A DNA stretch of 64,000 bases from Caenorhabditis remanei. Its lineage: Eukaryota; Nematoda; Chromadorea; Rhabditida; Rhabditidae. Below are positions 54,958 to 64,000 of the stretch, piece by piece. Each line of letters starts with the position of its first letter. Position 1 is the first letter of the stretch. Both the position numbers and the translations under genes were made by a program. The DNA is taken from NCBI RefSeq assembly GCF_010183535.1, contig NC_071328.1, forward strand, positions 6,138,001 to 6,202,000. The letters run 5' to 3'. Under the pieces are notes generated by a model. That model did not search any database. It saw nothing but the letters and a program-made list of their open reading frames with translations, and had not been told where the DNA came from.

Positions 54958-55444
54958 CTACTTTCTACATCCTTCGGGTCTTCCAGAAACCCAGGTTGCG
55001 ACGGTTTCAAGGTCATAGATCCCCCACCATCCTTCAACAACCACCGGTTCACCGAATCCATGAATTTTCAATTTCAGATTGAGATTATCGATGCACTTAT
55101 GTTGTTCGTTTCCATACTTGGCATCTAGAACTTCAACATGGAAGGAAGCATTTGATGACATGTTGAAGACGGCATCGATGAAATGCTCTATAACAATACA
55201 GTTTCAGACAAGATAACTACTGATTCCTCTCACCTCTTCCCATCTCATTCCCATCGCATGTCGTTTGAAAGAGGAAGTATTTTGTGATAAGCTTATTAAT
55301 AGAGTCTCGGTCCTTGTATTGAATGAACTTCTCGAGAAATCCAAATTGAGTCTTCAAGAAATCAACATTCCGTTGGCTGATATCCGAGGAAGATGCAGTG
55401 GCGAAGAAGGCACTGATCGCGAGAAGAATACGGAAACAGTTCAT
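54958..55444 (-). CDS. Secreted NTF2-like protein (nematode-type)
   Basis: Two exons on the minus strand: 55444-55234 and 55187-54958, separated by a 46-base intron; 146 residues. The N-terminus is a signal peptide (MNCFRILLAISAFFATASSS). The mature protein has the alpha+beta rhythm of small NTF2-like domains: a helical start (DFLKTQFGFLEKFIQYKDRD), then beta strands (ASFHVEVLDAKYG, NLKLKIHGFGEPVVVEG, DLETVATWVSGRPEG). It has cysteines at TTCDG, HKCIDN and EGCRK. Secreted NTF2-like proteins are expanded in Caenorhabditis, often with gut or pharyngeal expression and unknown function. The fold assignment is by pattern only. A TATA-like box and a cluster of GATA sites lie upstream. Its 3' end lies 130 bases from the tail of the preceding plus-strand gene. 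Confidence 0.72.
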
Positions 55445-55481
55445 TTTGAATTACTGTAACTTCTGAAGAGTTTCGGGCTCC

Positions 55482-55565
55482 TTATATAATGTCTTATCTA
55501 ATCAGATAATCAAAATCATGATTTCCAGAGACGATAACCCATTTGATAAGATCGTTTTGATAAAA
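55482..55565 (-). promoter_or_regulatory. TATA box plus five GATA motifs upstream of NTF2-like gene
   Basis: Within about 85 bases upstream of the minus-strand gene there is a TATATAAGG box (55482-55490). GATAA motifs lie near 55493-55499 (AGATAAGA on the gene's strand), 55505, 55534, 55545 (TTGATAAG) and 55559 (TTGATAAA). Dense GATA sites at this distance predict intestinal expression through ELT-2/ELT-7 type factors. Confidence 0.5.
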
Positions 55566-58444
55566 TCTTAAATTTTCATTTTTAGTTTCTTTTGAAAGTC
55601 CCTGTAGACTTCGTTTATCGATTCAAATCAAAACTCTTTCAATCCCATTGACAAATTTTTAAATTCGAGGACGAATACTTCTAATGAAGGCAAGATCTTT
55701 CTTGCGATAAAAGTAGTTGGGAGAGAAAAAAGTATCTGCATTCGCATGGTCATGACGTCTACCAAGTACTTATTTAGTGTTCACTAAAGACAATTTTTGG
55801 AATTTCGAAATGATTTTAGTCCTTCAAGCACTCTGGAAAAATGAAAATTTTCGAATTGTTCCAAGTAGATCCGGTATATCTCCATGCACAATTAAACAAT
55901 GAACACAGTTAAGAAATCTCACTGTTTAGCTCTAAAAATATCTACTCGAGATTTTCTGATCGCATCCAACAGACGACTTCTCCGTCCACAAGTGAAAATG
56001 ATACATTGCTCCTCCGTTGTTATAGTAACCAGCGACACTTGCAAATGGACATTTTTATTCCTTTTCTTTCTTTAATCTCTTTCTCAAGCAATCTCAATTC
56101 TTTGGCATGATCGATATGGCTCTCTTGTTCTCTTTTAGAAGTTTGAGATTTTTCAACTGAACACTGAAAAACTAATACCTTCTCTTCCGGGGGCCTCAAT
56201 TCGAACAACTAAAACAACTAAAACTGAGAAATGGAACTCATACTTTCTGTGTGGTTCACTATGTTTTCTCTGAACCACGCAGCAGAATGTATATTCGTCC
56301 CCTCAAGTTTATGTCGTCACATCGTTCATTCCCTTCTTCAAATTTCGTAAACCTTGGCAGCCTTCTCATGGCCTTCCGATAAGAGATACTTTGAAAAAAA
56401 ATTGATGTGAGAAGAGATAGTGAGAGTATGTGAATCATATACTTTTCAAATCAATATTTCTGTCTATCCGCTGCCGAAAGTTTCTGTCAAATCATTTTAT
56501 AAAAAATAAACTTGCAGTGTCTTCGACGACTGCATTCCTTCGGTTCTACAAGGGAACATTCTCTTTGAGACGAAATTCATTTTTGATATTGGGCGTACTG
56601 TACTTTTTTGGGTTTCAGGGTTTGGCAGGGGTTCTTCATCTTGACTTGAATGATTTAGCGGCGTTCAAAATCTGATTAAGGCAGTTTTCTGTACAGTTTT
56701 TTTCCCCGATAAACTTTGATTATCAGTGGGAGAACATATGCCTCTATGATAGTGAGAAAAACGGTGCTAAAGTTTCATCGGGAGCGCAATTGGACTTTGA
56801 CTCAATACGTAGTTCGTGGCAGCGCAATATTCTTCCAAAAATATTGCCGAGTGAACAAAAAAGAATAAAAACATTTTCCTCTCATAATTCTAAGCCAGTT
56901 CTGATGCCAGAAATCAAATCACCGCTGCCGAAATAATTTGATGAATAAAATGAGTTTTCTTGTTAGACTACCGTACTCCTGCCACTCATTCAACTAGCAA
57001 TTCCACAAAAAACATCCCCAAATGGTGCCAGTTTGCGCACATATAAAAGTGGATCCTTCGACAGAAACACACATAAACTGCTCACAGAGCCTGGCACCTT
57101 GGTTGACACCGTTCTCATCGTTCCCCCCCCCCCCCCCCCCCCCCCCGCATTGTAGCCATTGGTTCATTGGAGTCTCCTTCCATTCTCTCTTCTTCTTCTT
57201 CTTCTCTTTTTCATATCTTCTCTGTTTCATGCCCTTTTGATTCCTCCCCCAACTCGCTGACACCGCTTCTCCTTCTTCTATTTCCTACGTCTTCATCTAA
57301 CACCCAATCTCTCTTCTCTTCTGGTGCCCATTCTCTGCGTATCTCTATACATGCCGCGCGCCAAGGAGTATTCTATGTCTGAACCCTCATCGTTTTCTTT
57401 GTTATCTCTGCAGTTTTGTTTTTTTTTTGGTTTTTTTTCTCTAGCACTCTCTCCAACTCTATTATGTACTTTCTATCTCTATCATGCTTGTTGCTGGCAG
57501 AGGGCAGTCGAAGAGAGAGGGTTGAAAGGGGACAGCCATTCTTCTCTCTTCATTTCGTTTTGCTTGCAATTCGATGCTAGAACGTTCTTCGCTCCGTTCG
57601 AACCGTTTGATCAATTTCTTCTGAAAGTTTTGGAATGATTCTTTCGTAAACCAACTATTGAAATGTTTCAGTGCCATCGGAAAGAGCAATGAGCACCTAG
57701 AATGTTTGTTTGTTTGTTTTAAACGAGAAGCATGACATGCGTCGGTAGAACCGCGGGCCTAGGTGGTTCAACTTTTAAAGTGTTTCTAGAGTTTTCCGTT
57801 TGTCTTTACAAGCCTTACTGGTTGTTATGGTGGTTACTGTTTCTCACTTTTTCCTAAGAAAAACAGTCTTGTGTACCAGAGATCCAAAAAGCAACACATA
57901 GATCTTACTTCTTAGGCTTCTCGGTACAACTGCGCTTAATGGATACTGAAAAAAGCAGGAAACTTTCTGATGAATGTTTTTTTTTAATAAAGTGCCGCAC
58001 TAACATTTTGTCCACATGGAGGTCTAAAAGCCAGAGTCGTCGTGAATGCCTTCGATTCAGATTTTTCGTGAGTAAAGGACAGATGCGTGGTTTCGCCTAT
58101 ATTTCACGTTCCAAATGATAAAGCCTCTTGATTTGAAGCGAACACAAACAACTGATACAGTGCCGAGACAGGAAAGCTCCGCCCCTTTTCAGCAAATATG
58201 TCGCGTGGCCGCGAACATGGAGTTTTCTCGAAAAAAAAACTAGGCGAGGAGAGACCCGACGCTCTTTACACATCACACGGTGCCACCACCGTGTCAGTCG
58301 ATTGCACTTTTCCGTTTTCCTGTTATCTCTTATCTTATCAGTTTGAGCCAATCAATTTCTCTCCCTTCATGAAAACTCAATTTAGTTACTTTCCAAAAAA
58401 CTTCCAAGATTTTCCTCTCTCTCTAACAATATCAATTTCAGAAA
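55566..58444. other. Intergenic region with poly-C tract
   Basis: About 2.9 kb with no exon chain that I can support. It contains a 24-base C run (57123-57146) and long pyrimidine tracts (57160-57480) that create spurious frames. A 62-residue minus frame at 56020-56208 has no start context or homology. The last bases before 58445 read TTTCAGAAA before the start codon, a probable SL acceptor for the next gene. Confidence 0.45.
57123..57146. repeat. 24-base poly-C (poly-G on the minus strand) tract
   Basis: Uninterrupted run of 24 C residues. Long G/C homopolymers are deletion-prone in C. elegans strains lacking the DOG-1/FANCJ helicase and can form G-quadruplexes. Exact length may be affected by sequencing error. 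Confidence 0.9.
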
Positions 58445-61400
58445 ATGGGTAATGTTGAAAGTAACCACACGAATGACGATCTCGTTGATAGTCTAGTTGA
58501 GACAAGAGCAATCAATCAACGGAATATTGAACGTGCCTTCCGTCTTGTCAATTACATCAAGTTCGTTCCAGCCGGTAGTCGTAGAAATGCTCGTATGCCT
58601 ACTAGAATCCTCCATCAACCTGGTGGCCAATTCTTTCCTGGTGCTCTTCATATGTCAGCAGTTGATGTCTATACTCGAATTGTTGAATTGTTCCGTCTCT
58701 CCAAAGGACAAACAGTCTTGAATGTTGGGTCTGGATCTGGATTTTTGAGTACTGTAATAGGAATTTTGATTGGTGAGTTGAAAATCAGAAAACTTTAATT
58801 TATTTTGAAAATATTTTTTTAGGTGATACGGGAGTTAACCATGGAATCGAACTCTACCAGAACCTACTCGACTATGCAGAGGAGAACATGGACAAATGGG
58901 CAAGAAAGAAATGTGCCAGCTCCGTTGGGTGGGCAAGACCGAAGTTGAAATTAGGAGATATTTATGATCCGGACATGTGGAGGCACCATCAACATCGTTA
59001 CGATCGAATTTACATTGGATTCATTATCAGAGACAAAAGTGTGCTGTGTCGTGCTATACGGATGCTGAAAATCGGAGGAATTCTATTGGTTCCAGGAAAC
59101 CGATGTGTGAGTTTTTTGGATTTATATTTTGGAATGACTCTCTACAGATCACTAATGAGACTACTTCATCTTACCAAGCAGTTTTTTTTCAGATTATCCG
59201 ATACACGAGAACTAGTGAAAATGACTCAAACTGTGAGACAATTGTGGGACTTTCATTTGCTGAAGGCATACAACTTCCTATAGAACAACGACCACCTACT
59301 CCAATATTTGAAAGGTACAGTTTCCTTGACATTATCTTGTGTTTTTTGCGGCTCTAGAAATAACGGACATGTGACTTAAATATGCCTCATTAGTATAACC
59401 TATATCTTCAATCTCTTCATTTCAGTGCTCAATCTCTTATCCATATCTCTCGCCAAGACATTCGTCGCCAACTTCGCGAAGAAGCCTACACTCGTCGCGT
59501 TCGACGTTATATCAATGCCTCAATAGTTGTTCCAATCGGAGGACGACTACCAGAAGAATCCACTCTTTTCGGAATTCAACGAGAAAGAGGAGACATTGGA
59601 GAACGAGTTCGATTCCTGCGAGATCAACGCAGACGAAATGGACCTCCTACACTGGAGGAAGTGACTAATCGATACGTCAATAATGAACGCCAACTTACGA
59701 CACGAAGACGAGAATTGGAGACTGCTTTAGCTGCAATGCATCAGGAATTGAACGATCAAATTTCAAACAGAAGAGCTGATGCTCCCGCCCATCTAGTTCT
59801 ACCACCTGAGCGTGAGCGTGTGAGCGTGGCAGAAGCGATGGAAGCCGACTTTATTCGAGGTCTTGATAGAGATGATTCAGATTCTACTGAATCTTTGAGT
59901 CTTTCTGATCTCTCTTCACGAAGTACTAGTTACAGTCCATCGATTTCAAGTATATCATCTGCAGAATCACAACCAGAGAGTGTTGAAGCTATGGATGAAG
60001 GATCCAGTCACGCAGAAAACGACACCAATGATGGAAATAGAACAAGAAGCCCAACTGATACAACGGATTTCCCAGATTTAGGAAGTTTTCGTCATTCAAT
60101 TCTTCAACCTACTCCCTCAGTTGCTGCGTCTTGGCTAGAATCTCTTCAGAGGAGTCTTCAGGTTTCTGTTACTCCATCAGTTATACATCCAGGAGGCCCC
60201 AACGATTCTCCGGTCATGCCGACCGTTGATACGAAAACACTCGATCCATTTGCATCTATTAATTCCGACTTGGATTCCTCCAGATGGTCATCTTCAAGCG
60301 ACGTTAATAATTTTAACAATGATGCAAAACTCAAAGAATCGGCACCTCCACCACCGAGTACACCTGATATTGATTCTGATTTTGAATCAGACGGTGATGA
60401 TCTTCAACCACAAGGTCCAAGGGATAATAACCCACAAAGAGAAGGAGGTCATCAACTTCCGCGTTGCGAATATGTCAATTTCCTGATATCAAGACCAACT
60501 GGAGTCAGATCTGAAAGTGATTCTCCTCCTACTCGTCGTAGAGCAGCATCCGATCAATCACCTTCAGCTATTACGATATCTTGCTCGAGACGTTTTAGTA
60601 CTTCTCCTTTCGATATATTGAAGAATGCAAAAAGAACTCAACGTGAATTCATTAGGGATATGACGAAGAAGGGAAAACCCGAATTTCGAAACTTCAGACG
60701 AAAAACAAATGTACACGGTACAAGAGATAAGTCTCCAAAAGAGCAATCAACGGAAGAAGAAGAGATGAAAGATACAGAAAGCACGTCAAAAATGGCTCAG
60801 GATCAAGAGACTTTAGATGATGTTCCTGGAAGTTCCGGTGCTTATCCATTTGGTAACGGAGGAACTCTAGCAGGAAGTAACCAAGGATCTAGCTCAACCG
60901 CTTCTCCTCAAGTCAGTGATAATGTGGCGGTTGAAGAAAAAGAAGAGGAAGAAGAATGTGAACCAGGAAGTTCTGGAGCGTATCCACTTGGAAACGGAGG
61001 AACACTCAGAAGACCAGAAGCTTCTTCTGATGACAGCAAGTTCAAGAGACCATATGATTTTCCTGTCAACAAAAACAAAAAACGTACTGGATTTGGTAAG
61101 AGGCTCAAGGCTTTGTTCTCACCTCGTAACTTGAAGAGAAATGCGAATGGAAACCCAGTAGCCACACAGCAAGCATCTCATGAATCAAGTTCGACATCCG
61201 GTGTACCCAGTTATGTAGCAGAACTGGCTGAGCTGGATGAACAACATAGAAGGCAAATGGAAGTTTTGAGAGAACAAACTCGGAATGAGGAACAACGCCT
61301 TGCGGAATTAAGACATGAACATCAAGAAATGGAAGAGATTCGTCGGCGGTCAGAACACTCGAGAAGAAATATGATGGCGAGAGTTGATGCTGATAACAGA

Positions 61401-62809
61401 AGATTCGCTGCTTTTGAGCAGTATTCACAATATTTACGATTAGGGATTGAAAGAGAAGATGCTCGGTTTTCAGACTTGTTGCTACAGGAACCATTTCGGA
61501 TAAGATGGGAAGAGACTTTTTCTCCAAATAATAGTGAAGATCGTTTCCAACTTATCGCTGAACAAATGGCAATGGCAATCTCAGATTACCAAGGAGTAAT
61601 GGGTCATGGTGATGATGAGATTCTCAGCAGACTAAGACCACAAACAAGACGAAGAGAACCAGAAATCGATCCTGAGATTAGAATTAATTTCACTTTTGGA
61701 GCGTACCGACGTGAACCAATTGATGGAAATATAACTGGAGATGAAGACGAACAAGAAGGGGAGGAGGAGCCGGATCCAAATCAACCATCCACATCGTCGG
61801 GAGTCACTGACAATGAGCCATCGCTTTCGGATGTGTTACAAGCTGAACAAGATGCTTCAAGTTCGGATGATGAGGATGCGAATGATCCGGAGGAGACGCA
61901 TTTTCCAGCTGGACTGAGTAAGTAAATGGGTTTTAAGGGTCTAAACATTTCGACTCTCTTAATCTAAAGTTTTTACAGCGCCAGTTGAAATGACACTCTT
62001 CCAACCAATGTATCGAATCCATCAAATGCAAAGACAGCAGAATGCAAGATCGGGGGTTAGTTTCATTTTCCCCCATGGGATTGACTATTTGTAATATGCA
62101 TACTTGTCACGGGCCGGGCCGGGCTGGCCCGGCCCGGCCCGTTCGGCCCGTCAAAATATTGAAAAAAAATTTTTTAGTCGTTTTCCCATTGTTCTTTCGT
62201 TTACTACTTCATGGCAAACATATTATTGATTAGAAATTATAAAATGACAACAAGTGAAAACGAAAATTGTCAGAATAAGTTATTTTGTCTCTATAAACTT
62301 TGAGCCTCTCAAAGTCTCTGTGATAATCAGCCGATGATCAGAATCAGGATCAAGAACTTGCTGGAGGCTTCTGAAAGTAGTCTTATCGAATCCCCCGACC
62401 TCGATTTAGTATAAACCGAAGAAAAAATTTAATTTCCAAGACTTTCAATTCTATTTTTCAAAAATAATTTTTTGCTGCGGGCCCTGCGGGCCGGCCCGGG
62501 CCCTGAAATTTTCAGCGGGCCCGGCCCGGGCCGGCCCGTGATTTGACAAGTATGGTAATATGAAATTGTTGAAAAATGACCTTTCATATACTTGAAAAAC
62601 ATGTTGAATTCATAAAATACTCTTAAATTCTTACAACTTTAATTGTTTTTCTTCAGGAAGTCCTCCGACGACGTCAGGAACGCAACGCGTTCCTTCGGCT
62701 GGCGAATAGGAATTTCCACCGCCGAGTCGAGGAACTTCCTCTGCCAGTTTCCCTCCGACACTACGTCAAAACTTCGGAGGACAAAGTAAATTTAGAATCT
62801 AAAAAGTAA
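58445..62809 (+). CDS. PCMTD1/2-like isoaspartyl methyltransferase-domain protein with giant tail
   Basis: Six exons: 58445-58772, 58823-59106, 59193-59314, 59426-61917, 61979-62055 and 62657-62809, giving 1151 residues. The N-terminus MGNVESNHTNDDLVDSL matches PCMTD1/2, including the N-myristoylation glycine. The methyltransferase domain fills about 280 residues: LHMSAVDVYTRIVELF, the SAM-binding motif I VLNVGSGSGFLSTV (residues 91-104), GVNHGIELYQNLLDYA and YDRIYIGFIIRD. PCMTD proteins bind S-adenosylmethionine and act as cullin-RING ligase adaptors in vertebrates; whether that holds here is unknown. The next ~850 residues have no counterpart in human PCMTD1 (357 residues). They are Ser/Asp/Glu-rich with a duplicated PGSSGAYP.GNGGTL motif, a coiled coil (QHRRQMEVLREQTRNEEQR) and a basic patch (KRLKALFSPRNLKRN). 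The tail is mostly one 2.5 kb exon. The last intron holds a MITE. Confidence 0.85.
62099..62554. mobile_element. hAT-like MITE with GC-rich subterminal repeats and 8-bp TSD
   Basis: The 456-bp element begins CATACTTGTCA and ends with the exact inverse TGACAAGTATG (11-bp terminal repeats). It is flanked by the direct repeat GTAATATG at 62091-62098 and 62555-62562, the 8-bp target duplication typical of hAT transposons. Next to each end are blocks of GGGCCGG/CCGGCCC that also pair with each other. No open frame encodes a transposase, so it is non-autonomous. It lies in the last intron of the PCMTD-like gene, within normal splice borders. Confidence 0.88.
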
Positions 62810-64000
62810 CCAATTTTTTTGCACTCTTTTTTTCTTTTCACTTTAATTATGTAACTTTTTGTTTATTTATTGAATTGTATGTATTTTTTGCTGTATTTTT
62901 CGCTTTATTTTATTTTTTAATGTTAATCAATAAGTAAATTAAAAAATGTTTTCATTAATTCAGATAAATTGGAAAAAAATCTGGAAAAAAAGACTAGCGA
63001 GAAGACTTAATTTTAGTGCAATGACGTAAATTTATCACAATTTCAGACGAATCAGATTATTAGATGGTTGTGTCGATAGCAGGGCCACCATATGACAGCT
63101 TTTCGCGGATGAAGGTTCTGAAAATTCGTATCTTTACTAATAATATTCAACAGATTCCGTTTGTCGCCGATCATAACTCCCTCCGTACTGGACCGATTTT
63201 AATGAAATCTGGATAGATAGATAGGAAATTGCGCTTAGATGATGCCCGAACTTTTCTTTTTTCTAAAATATCAAATTTGACGTCATCTGGAAACGATACC
63301 GATTTCAACAGTAAAAAGCGTTGAGAAAGGTGTGTCCCGACAGGGTGGTAGAAAGTTCAAAAAATCAATCTCACACTATTGGCTCGGTTGTTTCTTGACT
63401 GCATTCTCGAAAGCGCCTCGGCCGCGCGTGTTTGGTGTAGCGGTCTACGCAGATGACTCTCACGCGTGGGGTGGCGAGTTCGTTACCGCCAGGTCGGAAA
63501 TTGTTTTTTTGGATTTTTGTTTTGATAAGAACATAGCCAGTATATGGAAGTTGTAAATATATTGTTATAGCCGAGATTTGTAGAACAAAAGGGTGGAGTA
63601 GCTATCTTTCTGTTAACACTGTACACACCGCTCAAACTCTGTCATAATGGATGATTGAGTTCTCACTTTGACGGTGTTTAAAAATTACAATCCTACAAAC
63701 ACCGAGTCAGAAACTTGATAGTAGTTAACAATACGTTTTTCGTCCGAAGCTTCTTGGGGAAGTCATGCAGTATTGCCACCGATCGTTTAAAAACTCAAAA
63801 AGTGTTTTTTAAAAGAATTAAAAGAATTTTTGTGAAGTACTGTCATGTACGAATGAGAAGTATTGAAATCGAAATAGACTAAATAAGGTGCTTCTTTAAC
63901 TTTTCAACTTAGAAATATGTGTAAAATAGTTTTAGTTTCGAAGTAATCCAGAGAAGAGAGGCGGCATCGCCGCCGATAAGTCAAAAACTTCAAAAGAATA
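62810..64000. other. Gene-free end of window with dispersed-repeat features
   Basis: After the 3' UTR of the PCMTD-like gene the sequence becomes repeat-like. The stretch near 63170-63210 reads like common Caenorhabditis dispersed repeats, GC-rich blocks alternate with AT-rich DNA, and a tRNA-like promoter is present at 63433-63486. A 74-residue frame at 63332-63556 overlaps it and is not considered coding. Confidence 0.4.
63420..63509 (+). repeat. Possible tRNA-derived (SINE-like) Pol III unit
   Basis: TGGTGTAGCGG at 63433-63443 fits the Pol III box A consensus TRGYNNARNNG at every position. GTTCGTTAC at 63478-63486 fits the box B consensus GWTCRANNC except at one position. The 34-base gap between them is typical of tRNAs. 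A T7 run ends near 63509 and could terminate transcription. The D-arm-like GTAG/CTAC pair is present, but the T-stem is imperfect and no acceptor stem is clear, so it is not an intact tRNA. Confidence 0.4.

Noticed and set aside
56020..56208. 62-residue charged minus-strand frame
   Set aside because: No start context, no partner exon and no recognisable homology.

Overview
The window reads as a stretch of a Caenorhabditis-type nematode nuclear genome. Introns are mostly 45-60 bases with GT..TTTTCAG or TTTNCAG borders, intergenic DNA is AT-rich, several start codons sit a few bases after a TTTCAG (as in SL trans-spliced genes), and recognisable proteins are closest to C. elegans genes. From memory, spd-1, glrx-10 and vps-4 are neighbours on C. 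elegans chromosome I (Y34D9A clone region) and gsa-1 and hmbx-1 are also on chromosome I, so the block looks syntenic with that chromosome. I cannot name the species. All exon joins below were worked out by eye from splice sites and reading phase; the coding lengths of the spliced models sum to multiples of three.

Left part (1-20.6 kb): the HMBOX1-type homeobox gene hmbx-1 (+); a four-helix membrane protein gene with a 4.86 kb intron holding a Tc1-like foldback element (+); a TBCCD1-like gene (+); a small membrane protein gene and a tiny secreted cysteine peptide gene (both -); and two tandem saposin-like secreted protein genes (+).

Middle (20.8-41.6 kb): mitochondrial ribosomal protein gene mrpl-38 (-); a PRC1/Ase1/MAP65 gene, probably spd-1 (-); divergently from it a 799-residue helical protein of unknown function, then a ZCCHC8-like zinc-knuckle/PSP gene and glutaredoxin glrx-10 (all +, closely spaced); an LDL-receptor class A single-pass membrane protein with a probable alternative first exon (-); and the ESCRT ATPase vps-4 (-), whose 3.66 kb intron contains a complete rhodopsin-type GPCR gene on the opposite strand.

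Right part (41.6-64 kb): the stimulatory G alpha gene gsa-1 (+) with about 2.7 kb of upstream DNA rich in GA repeats; a second small four-helix membrane protein (+); a secreted NTF2-like protein (-) with a dense cluster of GATA sites upstream; and a PCMTD1/2-like protein (+) with a very long, acidic, nematode-type C-terminal extension. Its last intron carries a 456-bp hAT-like MITE with an 8-bp target duplication. The final 1.2 kb appears to be repeat DNA with a tRNA-like promoter.

Most genes are housekeeping (mitochondrial translation, spindle midzone, RNA surveillance, redox, ESCRT, cAMP signalling) and do not form one pathway. The interesting material is in gene architecture (nested GPCR, hidden long intron, alternative first exon), the mobile elements, and several small secreted or membrane proteins that I could not assign.
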